Assembly (NCBI GenBank): GCA_002633025.1
Contig: NMRB01000680.1
Location: 49,046 to 113,045 of the forward strand
DNA from: Notospermus geniculatus
Lineage: Eukaryota; Nemertea; Pilidiophora; Heteronemertea; Lineidae
DNA length: 64,000 nucleotides
Direction of reading: 5' to 3'
Of the stretch, positions 1-11,519 are shown one piece after another (position 1 is the first letter of the stretch; each line of letters starts with the position of its first letter). The notes beneath the pieces are model-generated. The model was given only the letters and a program-made list of their open reading frames with translations, made no database searches and was not told the origin of the DNA. Made by a program: the position numbers and the translations under genes.

Positions 1-1128
1 TGTTTGCTGTTCCAGTGCATCCGATTTTTACTTTTAAGGCATGCGAGAAGAGCAGAAAACTAAATGAGGAACCCCTGCTTACAGTGGTGAGCCAATAGAA
101 AGACATATGCGACTGACTCAGGCGCGGTTTGGTGACCTTGTGCACTCAGTTAACTGATAGATAACTACAAGTTAACTAAAAGTGAAGTAAGAGTTAAGTA
201 ATATAATAGTTAAACTGAAGTTATAGTGGTTCAAGTTGACTATTTTTTCAGGGTTGTCCTGGGGTTTTCTTGGTGTCAACGTTCACTATGAGATTTGACC
301 TCAGTCATTGTATTTACACAACATCTCCAGGTAGGCATACCTTCCTGCGGAACTCAAGGAGCAGTTCATGCATTCAGCGCATCACTTCATATTTCCATCT
401 CATCTAAGCTGCTTTTCTACGAGGCGTTGGCGGAAGCGGTTTCGGTGGCGGCAGCGGGTGCGAGTGAAACAGCAAAAGGGAAATACGTTGGCTCGATTTT
501 TTCCCACCCGCGCCCGCCTCCTCTTCCGCGCCCGCAAACGCCTCGTGGAAAAGCAGCTATTATGCGTATATCGTGTAATTCTAGACACCATCACCTGGGC
601 ACTATCCGGCGGACGAATGGGTTAGTAAATCGCCGGAACTGAGGACCCACTTTCGTTTCAAGATGGCGCGTATTGTTATACAGCCGAGTCGGACTCCCGA
701 CAAATCCCGAAGTACCCGAAGGAGGCCGAACGAGGCCGAGCCGAATGCCCTCGTCAAAATATGAACCCCTGCGTGATGAGGCGCAGTAGTGTCAACCTAC
801 CGATTCGTGAAATGATGATACTTCTTAAAGGCCCTCTTGTCCGAATGTGGGCGGGGCTGACCAAACCTGTCTTGCCACCTATTGTCAACTTTTGGTACTA
901 ACAAATCATAATTAAAATCGCGTTTCACAACTTTTTGTTTGTTTTTGAGCGTAAAATCATAAATCTATTTCAGCTACAAGAATATTTATCACGATAGATA
1001 TTAAAAATAGATAACATTAATGTTTTTTGTTATTTTGTTTTCTTTTGGTATAGGCTATACGGTGCTGCCACCTGTCCGAAGGAGAATATTAACTACATGT
1101 ATTATGATCAACCATGTAAATAAACAAA
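1..1128. other. Intergenic sequence without a recognisable gene
   Basis: No reading frame here resembles a known protein or is joined by plausible splice sites. The stretch holds one short foldback element (407-558), a GC-richer patch around 640-760 and AT-rich sequence to 1128. I see nothing else that can be supported. Confidence 0.6.
407..558. repeat. Short foldback element (MITE-like)
   Basis: The ends are inverted copies of each other. The left end reads AGCTGCTTTTCTACGAGGCG and the right end is its reverse complement with one change. The interior is GC-rich. The structure is that of a non-autonomous DNA transposon of about 150 bp. No clear target-site duplication is visible. Short reading frames across it are translations of the repeat. 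Confidence 0.6.
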
Positions 1129-1737
1129 CACTCTTAAAAAATTCTCGTCGTACTGACAAGCTGGAACTCATTCTCAGAATATGCTTAAATTGACAGGGTC
1201 TATCTTGTCAGTTGACAAGTTTTTAATTTGTCATCCTCGGAAAAGAGACATCTTATCATTGAAACAACTACATTTTGTACATCTCGTCATTCAGGCTACA
1301 CAAAAATCAAAAATTATGCGCCAAGAGACCGTTATGCGGTAGTTACAAGTAATAACAGGTACATATGAAAGAAAAACTCTCCCAAATTTCAGGGCCAACG
1401 GCGGGATTCGAACCTACGACCAATGAAATGTATAAACTACTAGACATAACCTCTAAACCCACGTGGCTATTGAGGCAACGATGGTGACAGCATGCTTAGA
1501 GTTCAAGAAATTGAGCGATAAATGTGAGGGAAGCGCATGCGCGATAATGTCCTGCCACCTGCAACTTATCGCCATAACTAGAGACCTTGTCAACTGGATA
1601 AACTGAACTCGTCACAGAGATGTGCGACTCGCCATGACAAGTAAATTGTGTCATGAATGACGTAATTCGTCAGGTTGACTAAAGCATCTCATCAATATTC
1701 GCAGACAAGTTGCGATGACAAGAATTTTTTAAGAGTG
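1129..1737. repeat. Terminal-inverted-repeat element of about 0.6 kb
   Basis: The left terminus CACTCTTAAAAAATTCT at 1129 is mirrored by AGAATTTTTTAAGAGTG ending at 1737. The interior contains many short words related to GACAAGT and a tRNA-like segment (1392-1478), but no transposase. This is probably a non-autonomous DNA transposon; the superfamily is not resolved. Confidence 0.6.
1392..1478 (-). repeat. tRNA-derived (SINE-like) remnant
   Basis: On the minus strand there is an A-box-like word TAGCCACGTGGG followed about 45 bases later by the B-box GGTTCGAATCC, the internal promoter layout of a tRNA gene. The acceptor ends do not pair well and the T stem contains a mismatch, so a functional tRNA is unlikely. 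A SINE head or tRNA pseudogene is the better reading. Confidence 0.45.
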
Positions 1738-2070
1738 AACCGTATGTTTACATTTCGGACTAAATCATTAAAAAATACCCGTTTCATCTATCAAAATGAT
1801 TTGACAAGAACTCCTTCACAAATTCTCGAGAGTCCGAGGAGTTTTCTTTGGCTGCGAGAAACTACAGTCTTTTTTTCAGAAATACCGGTACTTGGCTAAT
1901 TCGAGAGATGCTTTCTTCAACTTCAAGAAAATGAATAGAAGGAACTGGCAATGTTTCCGCCGCAGAGGTAAAGCTATTTAATTCTTGATATAAAGGGACA
2001 TCTCCACTTGAGAGAAAACTCTTGACTGTCTGTTTTTTGGCAATAACGAGTGAATGCTGTCTAACGAGAA

Positions 2071-2835
2071 GGCCATGTCGATTTAGCGGAACCTGCGGAA
2101 ACTACGGAAACTAACGGAAACTGGTCTGGAGGCGTGCATCTTAAACTAGGGGGCGCCAAAGAGAAAAATATTTATCTATTGAGAATATAAAATGTGAGTT
2201 AAGTTGAAAACTAACGATAACTGGTCATCAGGCGTGCATCTACTATATGGCACGCCAGTGAGAAAAATATTGATCTCTTCAGAATAAAATATGAAAAAAT
2301 ATATAAGCTTATAAAATGCTTGAATGGCATTTTAAGGTTTCGAATCACAAATCCATCTTTTGACTACTCTTCCTAGATTTATTTAACACGACGTTTCCAC
2401 CAGTGTTCCCTGGTCGTTGTCAAGTGTACAACTGATTCTCAGTGATGTTTCCTGCACGTCTACATAGCAGTGTTTTCAAAGAAACACAGTGTTTTTACAG
2501 AAATAAGTGAATAGTGATACTATTGTACAGTAAAATAATGATGCCGTGTGCAGTTATATGGCCCTTGCACGAGGCCATGATCAACCGAAGCAATAAAGCT
2601 GAACTGCCTGCCACGCTATGGGCAGTCGACAAGAAGCCCTTGAATGATCCTCCCAAGCCCTTTACAACTGTAGACTGCAGGTCTGTCACACTCCATGTTT
2701 ATCTATCCCTACCTCCTTCCCTTATTCAAACAGCAGCATGACTAATTTTATGCATAAAGCTGATACATTTATGATATTAGGCAAGGTTCCGTAGTTTCCG
2801 TTAGTTTCCGTAGGTTCCGTTAAATCGACATGGCC
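2071..2835. mobile_element. Non-autonomous DNA transposon with 8-bp target duplication
   Basis: The inverted termini begin GGCCATGTCGATTTA and extend about 45 bases, including GGAAACT-type words. The element is flanked on both sides by the direct repeat AACGAGAA (2063-2070 and 2836-2843). An 8-bp duplication is typical of hAT or P superfamily transposition. The 765-bp interior contains no transposase, so the element would depend on a partner in trans. Confidence 0.7.
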
Positions 2836-2949
2836 AACGAGAAGGACCATTCATTTGTCTGTAGCAGTGACCTACCTAATAGCCATCGTTTTTCTTGTGA
2901 TAACACCGAAATAAACTGAGCTTACCTGATTCATCAGGGCGTCACGGTA

Positions 2950-3840
2950 CGGAAGCGTATTAGTGCCATCAATTTTTTCTTTTTAATTATGTTGAAGGTT
3001 TGACTTATTATGTTGAAGGTTCGACTTATTTTCTTGAAGGTTCGACTTAGTATCTCGAACCTTTAACTTATTTTCTCAAACGTTCGTCTTATCATATCGA
3101 ACGTTCGACTTTTTTTCTCAAACCTTCAACATAAAAATACATTTCTGATATTGGAAAATTATCTCGAAGCTTCGACTTATCATCTTGAAGGTTCGGCTTA
3201 TCATCTTGAAGGTTCAACTTAAAAATCTCAAACGATTTACTTAATCATCCCGAACGTTTGACTTGTTATCTTGAAGGTTCGACTTATTATCTTAAAGGTT
3301 CAACTAATTATCTTAAAGGTTCAACTTATTATCTTAAGTCAAACCTTCGAGGTAATAAGTTGAACCTTCAAGATAACAAGTCGACCCTTCAAGAAAACAA
3401 GTCGAAGTCTTCAAGATAACAAGTCGAACCTTCAAGATAATACGTCGAACGTTCGGGATGATTAAGTAAATCGTTTGAGATTTTTAAGTTGAACCTTCAA
3501 GATGATAAGTTGAACCTTCAAGATGATAAGTTGAACCTTCAAGATGATAAGTTGAACCTTCAAGATGATAAGTTGAACCTTCAAGATGATAAGTCGAAGC
3601 TTCGAGATAATTTTCCAATATCAGAAATGTATTTGTATGTCGAAGGTTTGAGAAAAAAAGTCGAACGTTCGAGATGATAAGACGAACGTTTGAGAAAATA
3701 AGTTGAAGGTTCGAGATACTAAGTCGAACCTTCAAGATAATAAGTCGAAACTTCAAGATAATAAGTCGAACGTTCAAGATAATAAGTCAAACCTTCAACA
3801 TAATTAAAAAGAAAATATTGATGGCACTAATACGCTTCCG
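2950..3840. mobile_element. Large foldback element built of an inverted minisatellite
   Basis: The flanking-side arms (CGGAAGCGTATTAGTGCCATC and its complement) enclose two opposed arrays. The left array repeats units of about 17-21 bp of the type CTTGAAGGTTCGACTTAT; the right array is its reverse complement (TTCAAGATAATAAGTCGAAC). The axis of symmetry lies near 3335. TA dinucleotides at 2948-2949 and 3841-3842 flank the inverted structure, compatible with a Tc1/mariner-like insertion. A run of five near-identical units sits at 3489-3590. The open frames through it are only translations of the repeat. Confidence 0.7.
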
Positions 3841-3842
3841 TA

Positions 3843-4661
3843 GTATCAAGAATATAAGTACATGTACCAATATATTTTTGCTAGTACCGGTATAATGAAT
3901 CAAGCGACATCTTTTCCAGATGGATTCTGCTACACCAAATAAATATATGCCTTGGCTTACAGAAAAGTGAGTTATCATGGTTTCCGATCATCAAGATCAC
4001 ATAGGTCATATAGGCCATATAAGTCATATACCTCGATTATCCAGGATCCTTCTTTCATTTACGCAATGACATTGGAGGTCAGCGGTCAAGGTCACGGTTA
4101 AAATATAGCTGTAATATTGGAATACTAGTAGTCGATAATGTCGGCAGAGAACTTGCTGTCCAGAAGCCTACCTGGCACTATGGACCAACGTATAGGTCAC
4201 TGAGGATGCTCCTCCTGATTATGCAATGACCTTGAAGGTCAGAGGTCACGGTCAATATAAAATAGCTCAGATCAGCACTGGTTCACATAATGGGGCTATC
4301 CAGGGTAAACTACACCTCCAGGTGGCTCTTCTGTAATAAAGCTAGGTCCTATATAGTAGTGTATAGAAAGTGGACTCAGTGTTCAGAAACTCAAAAATGA
4401 GTTATCAAATAGAGGCAGAAAAAGTGATCTAATCATCTTCAATCTCAGATGCCTCCATCATTGATGTAATCATCGTATCACTTATCTGATGGCACAAATC
4501 GGCTCCTATAACCAGTTAACACCTAGAGCAATAGAAACAAGTTCTACCTTACCGATAGGTTTTTATACCCCCTAGTACCCAGGGGGCAAAACCCCATTTT
4601 TGGTGAAAATGGGGGACCGACTGCTGTAAAAGGCCACCCCCGGGTAATGTGTTCAGGGGAC
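3843..4661. other. Intergenic sequence with dispersed AGGTCA words
   Basis: No gene is recognised. The notable content is a diffuse repeat with the theme AATGACCTTGAAGGTCA (for example near 4065 and 4227), which recurs at about 5950-6000. It includes a perfect AGGTCA direct repeat spaced by one base (4236-4248). Confidence 0.5.
4236..4248 (+). promoter_or_regulatory. Perfect DR1 nuclear-receptor-like half-site pair
   Basis: AGGTCA-G-AGGTCA is the consensus for RXR-type nuclear receptor dimers. It lies within a dispersed repeat and far from any recognised promoter, so occurrence by repeat composition is likely. It is recorded as a sequence match only. Confidence 0.2.
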
Positions 4662-5256
4662 CCCCTGAGTCACACTAGGGTGGGTGACCTTTGAGAGTCT
4701 TCGCAAGGCGCCGAAAAATTGACTTTGAAGTTGAGGACACTGACTTTATAGCATTGGACCCAAGAACTGACCATGACTGACCGTTGTACAGGAGAATGGG
4801 ATGCGATGTACAGCTAACTTTTGAACGGTGGGATTTACACCCCATAAATGTATTACCAATAGATAGAAACATGGTGCCTCAGAAGCAGATAAGCATGTTT
4901 TTAATTGTTTTTAGTAGTTATGTAATAAGGAAATGAATTTTTTATGCAAATTAACAGAAAATGGGTAAAAATACATAAAAACGCTGTTTTCGATTATGTA
5001 ACTAGTTAGAAACTATAAAAAACATGCTTATTTGATTAAGAGTCACCATGTTTCTATCTGTTGATAATACATTTATGGGGTGTAAATCCCACCGTTCAAA
5101 AGTTAGCTGTACATCGCATCCCATTCTCCTGTACAACGCTCAGTCATGGTCAGTTCTTGGGTCCAATGATAAAGTCAGTGTCCTCAACTTCAAAGTCAAT
5201 TTTTTGGCGTCTTGCAAAAAAACTCAAAGGTCACCCACCCTAGTGTGACTCAGGGG
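4662..5256. repeat. Foldback element with arms of about 200 bp, ending at a contig join
   Basis: The left arm from CCCCTGAGTCACACTAG at 4662 to about 4875 is mirrored by the right arm at about 5045-5256, with a loop of roughly 170 bases. The arms differ by scattered substitutions and small indels. The right end coincides with a single N at 5257, so the true right boundary cannot be seen. Confidence 0.7.
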
Positions 5257-5260
5257 NTAA

Positions 5261-5636
5261 GGCTGATTCATACTCCGTCCGGATTTTGCGCCGACTATGA
5301 TCAATTTCACTGCGTGTGCACATTCACGTCGTGGAAACCTGCGATCAGTTTCATGCGCTTGACGGTCCGCAAGCGAGTATGAATCAGCCCTTAGCCTTAA
5401 AGCTTAGCGCACAAGTCCGACAAAACTCAATGCGTTAGGGGTGTCTATTAAAATCGACTTTAAAAACACCCCTAACGGATCGAGTTTTGTCGGACATGCG
5501 CGCTAAGGGCTGATTCATACTCGCTTGCGGACCGTCAAGCGCATGAAACTGATCGCAGGTTTCCACGACGTGAATGTGCACACGCAGTGAAATTGATCAT
5601 AGTCGGCGCAAAATCCGGACGGAGTATGAATCAGCC
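5261..5636. mobile_element. Nested foldback element flanked by TTAA
   Basis: The outer arms of about 130 bp (5261-5392 and 5508-5636) start GGCTGATTCATACTC and are nearly perfect inverted copies. An inner inverted repeat (about 5400-5505) begins with GCGCACAAGTCCGACAAAAC. The right flank is TTAA (5637-5640); the left flank is NTAA with the N at 5257, so TTAA is likely on both sides. There is no coding capacity. The TTAA flank is the target of piggyBac-type transposases, but the termini do not begin CCC as classical piggyBac ends do. Confidence 0.7.
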
Positions 5637-7619
5637 TTAAGCCTTATAGGAAAAGGCTTTAAAAAGGCTTGTGGACGCGAGTACGTACGCTCCTGGAAGG
5701 ATTTGTAGACGCTAGGACGCCTGTTGACGCTTGTGGACGCCAGTGCAGCGGACGCTTGTGGACGCTAGCGGACGCTTGTGGAAGCTCTTTAGTGCGACCG
5801 TGCAATTACCTTGATGATCAGGTCTAAGGTCAAACTTGATAATTTGAAATGTCTCTGTCTGTGGCCTAGAAGCCTGGTAGAAGTTTGATACCGCTAACAC
5901 AAACCACATAGGCCTATTTAGGTTATTTAGGATACCGGTATTTCGATTATGCAATGACCCTGATGATCATAGGTCAAGGTCAAGGTCAGAGCTCAAGGTC
6001 AAACTTCCCAAAGAATTTAGGCCTACACCATGCTCGCTGAACTAGCAGCGACGATGATCAATTAGGGGCCTGTCTGTCAGGGAACCAGACAAGATCGATC
6101 TTGAAACGACGGCAACTACATGAAGTCTGATTGCTGGCGCAACGGCTTCACAGGAATTGGTCGGCGGTCATCATGAAACGACGACAACAACATGGCAGGC
6201 AAATGGGCCAGCTATCGTGGCTCAAAATTTTGGGTGTATGTGTCTTCATCTTCATATTTCTCTCAATTCCCGTGTCATTTTCGTGTTAATGAATAATACT
6301 ACAATATTTTGATGTCGTAAAAATGGGAGTTGTGCCTTTATTTATTGGTCATTTTCTTTGTCCGTAAATAGATCCTGCAGCATATGTAAAAGGCTGTAGG
6401 AATGTACTAGGCCCTACCAATTGTCGGATGTAGGCCCTAGGCCTACCACCCACAGGGACTTGAGGCATGCATTGCAGGGGTGGTGGGCGTGTTACAGAGG
6501 TCCAATAACAAACCCCCGAGTAATGGCTAATGCCCCGGTATTCATCGTATCCATGACGTAACTCCGACAGTGTCCGGTCCGCCATTGCTGACGTCGCAAG
6601 GGTGGTGGGCAAATGACGCAAGGGTGGTGGGCAAAATTCATTGCTTTGCTGAAGAAGCTGGTGGGCAAAACGCGCAACGTCACAACGTCTGAGCTGCCCA
6701 CCCGTACGTAATTTACGTATTTGTTACGCATAATTGTGTTAAAATACGCAAGTACGTAATAATCCCCATTCAATACGCAATATTTCCAACCAAAAATACA
6801 CAAGAATTTTGTTAAAATACGCATTGCCAGGTGAATAAAATGTATGCATTTCGTATTTCTTGTACGGTTTTTCTCAATTACATAACTTCCCTTCACTAAT
6901 CATGCCCTCCCCGGTCCAGCATCACCTCATGCGCTTCCCAAAAAATGCGCCCTCAACATGTGCCGGTCGGGTTGGGTCGCATGTTTCCGGCCAGACGGAC
7001 CCCTATCAGCAGACACTGTAACTAAATAATTGATTTTTCATAGTCGCGCGCGCGGTCACTGGGAGCACAGTGTCGAGTGCATGGAGTCAGAGGATCACGT
7101 TTGAGGGGTGTGAGCGCGCTGACGCTCCTTCGCGCTCCCAAAATCACGACCAGGAGCGTTATCAATCGCGCCCCTCGCCAAAGGACAAGCGTTACTGCAC
7201 TCCCCGTATCATCAAAACACTGCTCAGATAAACTTTATACGCCAGTCGAAGATCGTCAAATGCTGCAAGTTAGCGACTTCAACATTCAGTCTGACGAGAG
7301 CTTGTCATATTTCCAAGTCCATTTCTCTCAAACCCCTGACTGAATTCCTGTATAATCTATTTGGTTGTAATGCAGAAAGAATGCACTTTCCAGTCATATC
7401 AAATTTGTTCGCTAGGTTTCTTCCAGTAAGGAGAGGTATTTACTTAAATAACCAATCTCACTTCAGAGCCGCATTGGTCATCGACGATCTTTTGGCGGGA
7501 AAACTGGGCCAGTGTCACTAATATGCAGGGCACAGTCTGTGCATGAGTCATCAAGTTAGCACCAGGATGGCGACACTAATACTTTGTACAGGGTGCATCA
7601 ATAACAACATTACATTTTT

Positions 7620-7750
7620 AGCTCACCTGTGAGCTATAGTCGTCACGCGCCGTCGTCCGTCGTCGGCGGCGTCCGTTAGCAGGGCACGTTTCGTAACCGC
7701 TGGGCCTATTGGCACCAAACTTGGTACACATGTGTCACTAGGTGACATGA
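7620..7750 (+). repeat. Interspersed repeat of the GTGAGCTATAGTCGTCACG type
   Basis: The segment starts AGCTCACCTGTGAGCTATAG, continues with CGTCGTCCGTCGTCGG, and ends with words reading roughly 'CTGGGCCTATTGGCACCAAACTTGGTACA'-like sequence in shorter blocks. Sequences of this style are common dispersed repeats in marine invertebrate genomes. Boundaries are approximate and no coding function is implied. Confidence 0.4.
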
Positions 7751-8324
7751 CCTCAGACTCACCAATCTAAGATAGGGGGGTGTAATAGAAAACCATTACA
7801 AACTTGGGCTGTAAGGTAGGGTGGCTACTTCTAAGGTAGGGTGGTAACATACCAAGGTAGGGTGGCCCGCCCTACCTTGGAGCCATGCGGAGAACACTGC
7901 ATAATATCCCGTTTCGGACACAACCTCCCAGTCGGGAGATGCAAAATCCCAATCGGGAGGTGATCTCCCGATGCGGCAAAAGTTCCTGACTGCTGTATAG
8001 GAATGTACTATAGGCCCTACCAATTGTCGGATGTAGGCCTACCACCGTCTTCTGTGTGATGCCCACATGCACAGGGACCTGACGTGAAGGTTGTAAACCC
8101 ACATAGGCCTAACAAAAACATTTTGTGCGTAATAACCTACCAATCCAATGTATGCGGAGTGCATTCCTATTCCATTATTGTCGATCGATTGTGGGAACGA
8201 AAGCCGAAAGGGATCAAGTTCGCACCGGGTTCAGTTACCGATATCGTTCCCACAAAACAACACACAATGACAAGCAATTGAAGCACTTCACACGCATGTG
8301 AAAAGGCTTAGGTGGAGGGTTGGG

Positions 8325-8540
8325 ATAGACATCCTGTGAAAGTCGGCCATTACACTACAGCTCAGAAGGGGTAAACATTAACCTCACCCTAGGGGGGCCC
8401 AGTGCATTTGTACAGTTGGCTCCTGTGCTTACATGTACTGTCTGTACAAATGCACTAGGCCCAAGGTTTGTTTACCCCTTCTGGCCTGTCATGGCCGACT
8501 TTCGCAGGAGGGCCGATGTCTGTTAGGGTTCTAACCCAGG
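8325..8540. repeat. Foldback repeat
   Basis: The left half (AAAGTCGGCCAT, then AGAAGGGGTAAACA, then CAGTGCATTTGTACAG) is mirrored by the right half (CTGTACAAATGCACT, TGTTTACCCCTTCT, ATGGCCGACTTTC). The arms are interrupted and diverged. No gene lies inside. Confidence 0.55.
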
Positions 8541-9218
8541 TTCGTAAGAACACCGGATCGGTCCCAATCAGAGCATAAAGTCACTGAATCAGAATCAATT
8601 AACATTCCTTGTTTTTCTTTTAAAACGTAAGAATCATGAATTACAATGACAATAAAAATAAAATACAAGTTTATTTACATTTTAACGTTGCATTTTGTTA
8701 GAAATCTTATCTACCATCTGAAACATGCATGCTGTGGCGTAACGACAGCAAGCCAAGCACTGTAACGCCACAGAGCCCTGTCAGGTCGGCAGCAGATAAG
8801 GGAATAAGCTGCTGACATCGGCATTTCTTTGAACAACACTCCAGCCAGAATCAGAGTTTATTCATAAAAAAACCAATTGTCTCCCGGATAATACGCAATA
8901 TCTGTTGGTTAAGAACCTGTGGTTTAAACTTCATACCAAACCAAAGCCAACTCTGATTCGGTGCAACAGCATAGCATCCCATTTTTCGGTCCAATTTGGT
9001 CCAATTCGGTGTTCTTACGAACTGGTTCCAACCTTCAATTAGGGTGAGGGTTAAAACCGTTGGATGGAGGATCAAAATCCACTTTGGTTTGTAGGCCTAT
9101 GACATATTTTGGTGTAGGGGCCTAGCCCTAGGCCTATGTCGTGTTCCTCCTCCTTTATAGGCTATTTGAGTGGGGTTATATTTGAGAGTATCCTTTATGA
9201 TGTTCTTGCCTTTTTCAG

Positions 9219-11238
9219 TCCACTTTGGAAACGTGCAATTCCACGCTATCCTCTCTACTGGAAGGGAAATCCACAGCATCGTATCTTCCTGCCTCTGTTC
9301 TGGATGAAACTTATTAAAACAGCTCACACCAGACCTGAGGACATCGTTACCTTTGAGTGTCACCCACAGTAAGTAGCTAACAGAGTTGGTTTCATAGATT
9401 TGAGAACTTACACCACTTCCTATTATCCTCGTTTTCTCATCAAAACCACAAACAGTGTCTCTGTTTATTCTGAAGTTGCTGAAGTCATTTTGGGTAAAAC
9501 CATGTCACACGATCATTTCTCAGGCAGCAGGGGCATAGCTAGCTTTTGGGGGGACGGGTGGAGGCAAAATTGATCGAGTCTGAAGGGTGAAGCTGAAGGG
9601 GGGCTGGGGGTCCTCCCCAGAAAAAATTGAAAATCTACACCCTCTCAGACATGTCAGATGCATTTTCCCCACATCTGACACTACAATAACTTGGCTCGAA
9701 GAGGGGAAATGGCGTTTTAGAGCAAAAAATTTGTTTTGTAACATTAGCCCCCCTGCCCCCCCCCCCCCAGGGCTCAAAATTCCCTAAAGTCCTCCTGTGG
9801 CCATTTTTCAGAAAATGGCCACAGGAGATTGGGCTCTTCTGTGGCCATTTCCAGGCCTTCTGCGGCCATTTCCCAGATTTCAACACTCTGCCTGCAGCCA
9901 TCTTTGACTGGTCCCCTGTCGTAATGCACTGCTTGAAGTGGAGACACATGCTACTATAGAGAACCAGTCTGTGAGAAGGCTAATTTCGTGAACGGAAACC
10001 TACACAAGTACCGCAGACTAGTTCCATAGCNNNNNNNNNNNNNNNNNNNNNNNNNNNNNNNNNNNNNNNNNNNNNNNNNNNNNNNNNNNNNNNNNNNNNN
10101 NNNNNNNNNNNNNNNNNNNNNNNNNNNNNNNNNNNNNNNNNNNNNNNNNNNNNNNNNNNNNNNNNNNNNNNNNNNNNNNNNNNCCCCCCCCCGCTAGCTA
10201 CGCCCCTGGGCAGTAAAACTGGTAACTAGCTGTTATCGCTAACTTCTGCAGTTAAACACTTGGCGTCTGGCCACCATACATCCTGGGAATTCATTCAGGC
10301 AAAACAGAAGGGATAAGTGGCTTATAAAGGTCCTCATTAAACCTCTTGCATTCAGTGCACATGGTATTTCTCCTTTTCCTTCCTTCATGACGTAGGGTCA
10401 GGCTGTCAAGTGTCACTTTTCCTTTCCAGAATGACGAAAATGGACATAAAACAGTATCTCGAAAAAATTTACGGAGTTGATGTCCTCGATGTCAAAGTAG
10501 GCTTGATAGAAGGTGAGAAAAGAGATCATACAGTATTTGCTTACTGAAGAAATCAGGTGCCTAGCATTGTGGAGTCCCCTAAGCAAATTAGGCTTTGTCA
10601 TTTCGTATACAATGTACCGTAAAGCGAAATATGTTTGCAGGGAAAAATTCTCGCAAAAATCGCAAATTGCTGTGGTGCTCCCTAAATTTTTTCTCCGCGA
10701 ATGCTGATTATCGTAGACATCCGCCATACACAACGCGAATTTTGTTCCCCGCTAAACCCTACATCGATGAGTCGTAGGCAACATTTGACCTGACCAATGC
10801 AGCATGGGGATAATTCCCATCGTGACGTCATTCTCAGAGTCTCCCTTGTGCTCGGAACGAGTGTTTACACATAACAAGCATTGCGGTAAGCTGATAGTAC
10901 AGGTCATGCCAGGAATTACAGCTTCCTGCTTCCTGAGATGAAAAATGCAATGTCGATCTTCTTCATTGTTCAGGGTGCGACACTCACGAATATATTTCCC
11001 CGCCAAAAATAAGGCCCTTTACCGCGAATATTTCTCCCCGCGAATTTTGGATTTTTAGGCCATTCGTGAACAATTAGGATGCGAAAATATTTCGCTTTAC
11101 GGAATACGGTATCACAAACGCACATTCTTTCATTGGTCTCATTGCTGTCTGTTGATTACAGCTCCAATTGAAAAACATCAACTGTTTGGGTTTGAATATC
11201 CTAGAGGTCCTGAGATCAAGCGAGCATATGTTCAACTG
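9219..11238 (+). CDS. MRPL23: Mitochondrial ribosomal protein L23 (uL23m), partial: three internal exons
   Basis: uL23m is a large-subunit protein of the mitochondrial ribosome near the exit tunnel. Three exons splice in frame: 9219-9368, 10430-10512 and 11162-11238, each with AG/GT borders. Their joined product begins PLWKRAIPRYPLYWKGNPQH, contains RPEDIVTFECHPQMTKMDIK and ends EIKRAYVQL. This matches the family order YPLY-x-G-x-PQ, then P-E-D, then MT-x-x-D-x-x-x-YLE-x-IY, then AYVQL. The first coding exon is not seen upstream. The last exon, expected to continue after AYVQL with the FTFPDLFP region, is absent before the contig join at 11520. The gene is therefore cut by the assembly or its last exon is lost. 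Introns carry transposon remnants and a 153-base gap. Confidence 0.85.
9528..10208. repeat. Inverted-repeat element in an MRPL23 intron, containing a gap
   Basis: The left end CAGGGGCATAGCTAGC is mirrored by GCTAGCTACGCCCCTG at the right end. The interior includes G-rich and C-rich runs and the gap 10031-10183. Runs of G or C next to the ends probably caused the assembly break. This looks like a non-autonomous DNA element. Confidence 0.6.
10031..10183. other. Assembly gap (run of N)
   Basis: There are 153 Ns within the intron between the first and second visible MRPL23 exons, followed by a C homopolymer. No coding sequence need be missing here because the flanking exons splice in phase. Confidence 0.95.
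10605..11112. repeat. Inverted-repeat element in an MRPL23 intron
   Basis: CCGTAAAGCGAAATAT near 10614 is mirrored by ATATTTCGCTTTACGG near 11088-11103. Words such as CCGCGAATATTTCTCCCCGC recur inside on opposite strands. The structure is a non-autonomous element of about 0.5 kb with diverged arms. Confidence 0.5.
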
Positions 11239-11447
11239 GTAAGCATTATACAAGTACTCTATTCTTGGGATGTGAACATTAAATCTTCATGCAATTCATC
11301 TCCAAAATTGTCACTTCAATTCAAGAATTAGTAGATCAGATTAGACTTGTTTTCACTTGTGATTAACAGCACTGATTATACCATGTTTTGGCACCGAATT
11401 TGGCACCCTCATTCCTGAGATGGAGTGAGAGGGGTACCTAGAAACAC

Positions 11448-11519
11448 CGGAACGGGCCGGAACGGACCAAAACGGACCGGAACGGACCAAAACGGACCGG
11501 AACGGACCAAAACGGACCG
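11448..11519. repeat. Short tandem repeat ending at a single-N join
   Basis: A 20-base unit, GGAACGGACCAAAACGGACC, is repeated about three times and stops at the N at 11520. The array probably prevented contig merging and may hide the missing last exon of MRPL23. Confidence 0.65.

Larger units (their letters stand above)
5641..9218. other. Gene-free, repeat-rich intergenic region
   Basis: I recognise no gene here. Contents: an imperfect tandem array of GGACGCTTGTGGACGC-type units (about 5690-5795); a dispersed pair (about 6385-6470 and 7990-8070) sharing the word CCCTACCAATTGTCGGATGT; a widespread-looking interspersed repeat (7620-7750); a foldback (8325-8540). The frames of 60-134 codons in this stretch lack conserved motifs. 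Confidence 0.55.

Noticed and set aside
295-642. Frames of up to 115 codons near the left end
   Set aside because: They cross the 407-558 foldback on both strands, and the similarity between frames is due to the inverted arms.
1392-1478. Functional tRNA gene on the minus strand
   Set aside because: A- and B-box words are present but acceptor and T stems do not close properly; a SINE or pseudogene is more likely.
3484-3777. Overlapping frames with a repeating NLQDDKL peptide, or a CRISPR-like array
   Set aside because: The repeat units are contiguous without unique spacers, the genome is eukaryotic, and the frames are translations of the minisatellite arms.
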